Source of the DNA: Halieaceae bacterium UBA4438
Lineage (GTDB): Bacteria; Pseudomonadota; Gammaproteobacteria; Pseudomonadales; Halieaceae
Assembly: GCA_002390485.1 (NCBI GenBank)
Contig: DGPO01000091.1
Span: forward strand, 1-10,666
Length of the DNA: 10,666 bases
Direction of reading: 5' to 3'
The notes beneath the pieces are model-generated. The model was not told the DNA's origin. It saw nothing but the letters and a program-made list of their open reading frames with translations, and made no database searches. Shown piece by piece: positions 6,969 through 10,666 of the stretch. Made by a program: the position numbers and the translations under genes. Positions within the stretch are counted from its first letter, which is position 1. The number at the start of each line of letters is the position of its first letter.

Positions 6969-8411
6969 ATGCCTGTAGAAACACTCCAACTTGCCGTATT
7001 TGCGGCGATCACAATACTGATTGGTTATCTGACGTATCGCCGTGTCAGTGCTGACCGGATCGCTCAGGGGGGTACTGCGACAGCGCGAGAGGAGGTGTTT
7101 CTCGCCGGTAAAGGGCTGAGCTGGGTCGTGGTTGCCGGTTCGATCACTCTGACGAATTTAAGTACCGATCAGTTGGTGGGGATGAATGGTAATCAGATGG
7201 TCTTGCTTGCCTGGTGGGAGCTCTCTGCGGTGGTGGGATTAGTGATATTAGCCAAGGTAATTCTTCCCGTGTATTACCGATACAACTGCACCACGACGAC
7301 AGAGCTTTTGGAGCGGCGTTACGACGATCGACGTATTCGCGCACTGATCGGTCTTCTATTCTTACTGGGTAATCTCTTTATTTTTATTCCGGCGATGCTC
7401 TACGGCGGATCGCTGTTTATTCAAACGATGTTTAATGTTGATATTCCGCTGATATGGATTGCCATTGCCTTCGCAGTCGTCGGGTCGGCATATGCCGTGC
7501 TGGGGGGGCTGCGGGCTGTCGCCGTGTCGGATGCTTACAGTGGCGTACTTTTATTATCGCTTGGGGTGGTGGTGGTTGTGCTGTCGCTTGCCGCCATTGA
7601 TTTTGATTTGTCGGGAATTCCTGCCGAGCGGCTGACCCTACTGGGCGACTCATCGTCGCCAATCCCGTGGCACACGCTACTGACGGGCATGATCTTCATT
7701 CAAATTTTTTACTGGGGTACTAACCAGACAATTACACAGCGGGCTATGGCGTCGCCCACGGTTGAAGAGGGTCAAAAAGGGGTCTTGGCTGCCGCTATTA
7801 TCCGCCTGCTTATTGTCCCACCCATGGTCGTTATACCGGGAATCGTCTCGTACAAGCTTTACGGGGATATTGGCGACGCCGCCTTTGGCACGATCGTCGG
7901 TGATGTTCTCCCGCTTTGGCTTTCCGGCGCCTTTGCTGCCGCAATTGCGGCGGCGGTACTCACGAGCGTCAACAGTGTATTGAACTCATCCACCACCCTT
8001 TGGGTTTGTGACATACACGAGCCGTTCATTAATGAAAATGCGAACCTGAGACGATTGAATTTCATCATCACAGTGACATTTGTCCTCATAGGCCTCGCCA
8101 TGGTGCCTATTTATGCGACGGCTGACAGTATTATTAACTTGGTGCAAGAGCTCTATGGGCTACTGAGCATGCCCATTCTTTCTGCCTTCATTGTCGGACT
8201 TCTGTTTAGGGGCGTCGCCGCGGGGGCCGCCATCACTGCGGTTGTTTTAGGTGTCGCGCTCTACGGCTTTTTCTCGTTCGTCTGGTCGCCCTTGCACTAT
8301 ATCCACATGATGTTCTTTACGGTGATGTTCTGCGTCTTAACTGCGCTGGTCGTAAGCAAGTTTGTGTTTGGCACCTCGCCGACATTTGAGCCTGCTATTA
8401 CACTGCGTTAG
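6969..8411 (+). CDS. Sodium:solute symporter, diverged SSS-family paralogue
   Basis: A 480-residue, roughly 13-14 helix SSS transporter, clearly related to the divergent neighbour: FLAGKGL (44-50), LTNLSTDQLVG (61-71), LGGLRAVAVSD (178-188), FYWGTNQTITQR (247-258), TSVNSVLNSSTT (332-343). The binding site differs. Between the Gln (Q68) and Glu (E84) that line the sugar site in vSGLT there are three fewer residues; the N260 position is Q245 and the K294 position is R279. Y248 (gate) is kept and Q393 aligns with Q428. It is probably a Na+-coupled importer whose substrate differs from the neighbour's. The ATG at 6969 is preceded by AGGGTGG; an out-of-frame ATG at 6964 stops after four codons. 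Its TAG stop overlaps the stop of the convergent alpha-galactosidase gene, so this is probably the only gene in its transcription unit inside the window. Confidence 0.9.
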   Translation: MPVETLQLAVFAAITILIGYLTYRRVSADRIAQGGTATAREEVFLAGKGLSWVVVAGSITLTNLSTDQLVGMNGNQMVLLAWWELSAVVGLVILAKVILPVYYRYNCTTTTELLERRYDDRRIRALIGLLFLLGNLFIFIPAMLYGGSLFIQTMFNVDIPLIWIAIAFAVVGSAYAVLGGLRAVAVSDAYSGVLLLSLGVVVVVLSLAAIDFDLSGIPAERLTLLGDSSSPIPWHTLLTGMIFIQIFYWGTNQTITQRAMASPTVEEGQKGVLAAAIIRLLIVPPMVVIPGIVSYKLYGDIGDAAFGTIVGDVLPLWLSGAFAAAIAAAVLTSVNSVLNSSTTLWVCDIHEPFINENANLRRLNFIITVTFVLIGLAMVPIYATADSIINLVQELYGLLSMPILSAFIVGLLFRGVAAGAAITAVVLGVALYGFFSFVWSPLHYIHMMFFTVMFCVLTALVVSKFVFGTSPTFEPAITLR

Positions 8412-10534
8412 CTTGCCTGCAGGTGGTAAATGAGTAACGACTCGGGCCACAGGATGGGCACTGACAGTCCGACGGACATCAGCCAGGCACCTGAGAACTC
8501 GGTCTGTGCGAGTTGGTGTTGGTGTGTGCTTTGTTGCGTGGTGAGACTGCCGGGCCAGACGAGCGCGACTCGGTAGTTCTGGGTAGCGTCGAGCCCGTTC
8601 AATCGATAGCGTGGTGGGAAAGCGTGCGAGGGCGTTTCTAGCATGGCGAGTGCGCAGAGCGCCTGTGATTGATCTTTGTCGACAACGCTCCAAGCCATTT
8701 CTGAAGTAGGGCGCTCGGTAGTGGAATACTCACCGTTATGAAGCAGTGTTCTATGGCGTTTGTGGAGTTCGATAGCTTCTTTTAAGACCGCACGGTCTTC
8801 TGTGCCTAATTGTCTTACGTCGACTTCAACGCCCATGTGACCCCACAATGCCACCCCGGCTCTCAATGCCATAGTGTGCTGGCGGCCTGTGATATGACAC
8901 GGACTCGGCCCGACATGCGACCCCATTAATTCGGGTGGAAACGTAGATAAGAAGCCACGCTGTACGCGAAGGCGATCAAGTGCATCGTTGGTGTCCGAAG
9001 GCCAAAACCGAGAAACATGCGTGAGTATTCCAAGATCAACACGGCCCCCTCCCGACGCACAGCTTTCAATAGCGACATTTGGAAATGCGGCACGAATGCG
9101 ACCCAGTAGGGCGTAGAGCGCCTGCGTCTGCTGATGGATCGCGTGGTGCTTTTGCGACGTTCCCGCCTGGTGAATATCGCGGTTCATATCCCACTTTAGA
9201 TAGCGAATATCGTGCGTCGAGAGGAGCTTTTGTATTTTATCGAAGAGATAGTGCGTGACCTCCTCTTGACTTAAATCCAGGACGTACTGATGCCGCGCTT
9301 CGTTGGGTAAGATTCCCTCGTGGTTGAGAATCCAATCGGGATGCTCGCTGAACAGAAGACTGTTTGCGCTGACCATTTCGGGCTCTATCCAGAGTCCGCA
9401 CTCCATACCGTGTGCTTGGCACGCTGCCACAATGGGGAATAGCCCATTGGGTAGTTTATGCGAATCGACTTCCCAGTCACCCAGCGCCCGTTTATCGTCA
9501 TGACGCCCTAAAAACCACCCGTCATCGACAACAAAGCGCTCGATGCCTAATGCAGCAGACTCGTCAATGAGCGCTATCAACGACGTTTCGTCGATATCGA
9601 AGTAAAGCGCCTCCCACGTATTAAGCTGGACCGGTCGTGGGGGGCTGGACGCGGGCCAGGCGTCGCCGAACTGAGAGCGAATCATTTGGTGGACGGTTTG
9701 AATGAGGGGGTTCATGCCTTCACTGCTGTGACACAGGAATACCGATGGGCTCTTATAGACTGCACCGGGTGCCAATTGTATTTCGCCGGGCCTGAGTAAT
9801 TCGCCCAGTTGCACCACGCGTCTGCCATCGGCCAGCTGCTCGACTCTTATTTGATGATTACCGCTCCATCCGAGGTGAAGCGAAAGCGCGGTGCCACTTT
9901 GACTGGCCGTATGGGCTTCCATCAGTGTGATTGATGGGGGCATGTGGTGCGAGGTACGGCCTGTCCAGTTTTCTCTTACGTAAGCCGCCTTAGGGAGTGT
10001 TTGTCGCGCGCTTTGAAACTCATAGCCCCATCGACCACTGAGTTCCAAAAAGGTCGTCAAATGATCGGGTACCGGCAGTGTCAGCGCGCACGTATCAAGC
10101 GACAGTGACGTGTCCGTGGATTGATTTCTAACACTGACTGAGAGCTCCAGGGAGCGTGTCTCTGCGTGAAGACTGACGCAGTGGGTGACCTCGACTTGGC
10201 TTCGGTCACAAACACTCTGCAGTACCAGCTGTCGCGCTGACAGGTCGGCTGTGATTACGCGTGGTCGGAGTTGCCAGTGCGAGTGGCCACGCTGGGCTTC
10301 AAGGCCCAAATGGCCAAGGTAACTTTCACCGACAGTGGGTGTCAGCGAAATACTGGGCTCGACGGGCAGCGATGCTGGTGCTTCCGGGCGATCCAGTTGC
10401 GTGAGCTGAGCGAGGGTGAGTTGCGCGAGTGCGTCGCCAAAATACGAGAGCACGGGCTGGCCACTTCGGCAGTCGATAACGACCGATGCGGTCCCGTTAC
10501 GCAGGTGATAAAACGGCTTTAAAGCATTTGTCAT
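8408..10534 (-). CDS. Alpha-galactosidase, glycoside hydrolase family 36
   Basis: A 708-residue protein from the ATG at 10534, the usual length for bacterial GH36. Architecture: N-terminal beta-supersandwich (about 1-295), TIM barrel (about 296-625), C-terminal beta domain. Key motifs: LNTWEALYFD (304-313), VVDDGWF (335-341), LGDWEVD (351-357), LWIEPEMVS (381-389), the nucleophile D449 in YLKWDMNRD (445-453), the CxSGGGR substrate loop (492-498), and the acid/base Asp in WPSDTND (511-517). It should release alpha-linked galactose by a retaining mechanism. No signal peptide is visible, so it acts in the cytoplasm on an imported small galactoside, consistent with two adjacent symporters. A GTG at 10594 would add 20 residues unlike the family; the ATG at 10534 starts directly at the GH36 N-terminus, with GGGG 9 nt upstream. 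Other alpha-galactoside-like substrates cannot be excluded. Confidence 0.93.
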   Translation of the reverse strand: MTNALKPFYHLRNGTASVVIDCRSGQPVLSYFGDALAQLTLAQLTQLDRPEAPASLPVEPSISLTPTVGESYLGHLGLEAQRGHSHWQLRPRVITADLSARQLVLQSVCDRSQVEVTHCVSLHAETRSLELSVSVRNQSTDTSLSLDTCALTLPVPDHLTTFLELSGRWGYEFQSARQTLPKAAYVRENWTGRTSHHMPPSITLMEAHTASQSGTALSLHLGWSGNHQIRVEQLADGRRVVQLGELLRPGEIQLAPGAVYKSPSVFLCHSSEGMNPLIQTVHQMIRSQFGDAWPASSPPRPVQLNTWEALYFDIDETSLIALIDESAALGIERFVVDDGWFLGRHDDKRALGDWEVDSHKLPNGLFPIVAACQAHGMECGLWIEPEMVSANSLLFSEHPDWILNHEGILPNEARHQYVLDLSQEEVTHYLFDKIQKLLSTHDIRYLKWDMNRDIHQAGTSQKHHAIHQQTQALYALLGRIRAAFPNVAIESCASGGGRVDLGILTHVSRFWPSDTNDALDRLRVQRGFLSTFPPELMGSHVGPSPCHITGRQHTMALRAGVALWGHMGVEVDVRQLGTEDRAVLKEAIELHKRHRTLLHNGEYSTTERPTSEMAWSVVDKDQSQALCALAMLETPSHAFPPRYRLNGLDATQNYRVALVWPGSLTTQQSTHQHQLAQTEFSGAWLMSVGLSVPILWPESLLIYHLQAS

Positions 10535-10666
10535 GCGCGCGCTGACCCCAATGTGCACCGTCACTAGGGTACAGCGCCAAGGCTTCAGATACACTCATTG
10601 CCTATCGTGGAGAAAAGCTGTCGCGTCGCGCCCTTGTAAGCGCGAAAAACCGATAAGAAAAACCGA
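10535..10666 (-). promoter_or_regulatory. Leader/upstream region of the alpha-galactosidase gene
   Basis: This 132-bp non-coding stretch lies between the chosen GH36 start and the window edge. It includes an alternative in-frame GTG (10594) with AGG six bases before it, and a competing out-of-frame ATG at 10598 that opens only a 36-codon frame. No firm -35/-10 pair is visible. The only structured element is the direct repeat listed separately. Confidence 0.4.
10644..10666. repeat. 10-bp tandem direct repeat with 3-bp spacer
   Basis: GAAAAACCGA occurs at 10644-10653 and again at 10657-10666, separated by TAA (13-bp period). The copies are identical, and the second ends exactly at the window edge, so further copies may lie outside. 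It sits about 110-130 bp upstream of the GH36 start, where an activator site or the end of a neighbouring gene are both possible. Confidence 0.6.

Noticed and set aside
10535..10594. GTG start adding 20 residues to the alpha-galactosidase
   Set aside because: The added residues do not match the GH36 N-terminus, and the internal ATG at 10534 begins exactly at the family-like sequence. The upstream start is not fully excluded, because AGG lies before it.
10488..10598. 36-codon minus-strand frame starting with ATG at 10598
   Set aside because: Very short, out of frame with GH36, no recognisable product; noted only as a possible leader peptide without support.

Overview
The window looks like chromosomal DNA of a Gram-negative heterotroph. 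My best guess is a marine gammaproteobacterium of the Halieaceae/OM60 type. The guess rests on moderate GC, a lipobox-bearing fasciclin lipoprotein, two sodium:solute symporters (SSS) and a cytoplasmic GH36 alpha-galactosidase. It is inference from family repertoire, not from a marker gene: there is no rRNA, tRNA, mobile element or CRISPR array here.

Layout: (1) 1-983, minus: the N-terminal part of a secreted lipoprotein with at least two fasciclin (FAS1) domains, running off the left edge. (2) 984-1286: a divergent intergenic region. (3) 1287-2949, plus: a two-gene unit, separated by 1 bp, of a class IV PLP aminotransferase and a small sulfotransferase-like protein. (4) 2967-6853, minus: a tight three-gene operon, in transcription order a vSGLT-like Na+/solute symporter, a Gfo/Idh/MocA NAD(P)-dependent oxidoreductase and a TauD/clavaminate-synthase-type Fe(II)/2-oxoglutarate dioxygenase (gaps of 2 and 9 bp). 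(5) 6854-6968: a 115-bp divergent control region. (6) 6969-8411, plus: a second, diverged SSS symporter. (7) 8408-10534, minus: a GH36 alpha-galactosidase whose stop codon overlaps that of the symporter tail-to-tail. (8) 10535-10666: the leader of the GH36 gene, with a 10-bp direct repeat at the window edge.

How the genes may work together (inference): regions 4-7 read as an uptake-and-catabolism locus for a small glycoside or polyol. One or both symporters would import the substrate with Na+, the GH36 enzyme (no signal peptide) would release galactose in the cytoplasm, and the oxidoreductase and dioxygenase would process the sugar, polyol or aglycone. The first symporter keeps most of the galactose-contacting residues known from vSGLT; the second has lost several. 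The aminotransferase/sulfotransferase pair appears to be a separate unit of unknown substrate. It is the least understood part of the window, and its aminotransferase has Thr where the PLP-contacting Glu of the fold is expected.

I see no transcriptional regulator and no convincing intrinsic terminator. Both convergent junctions (17 bp apart, and a 4-bp overlap) leave no room for one outside coding sequence.
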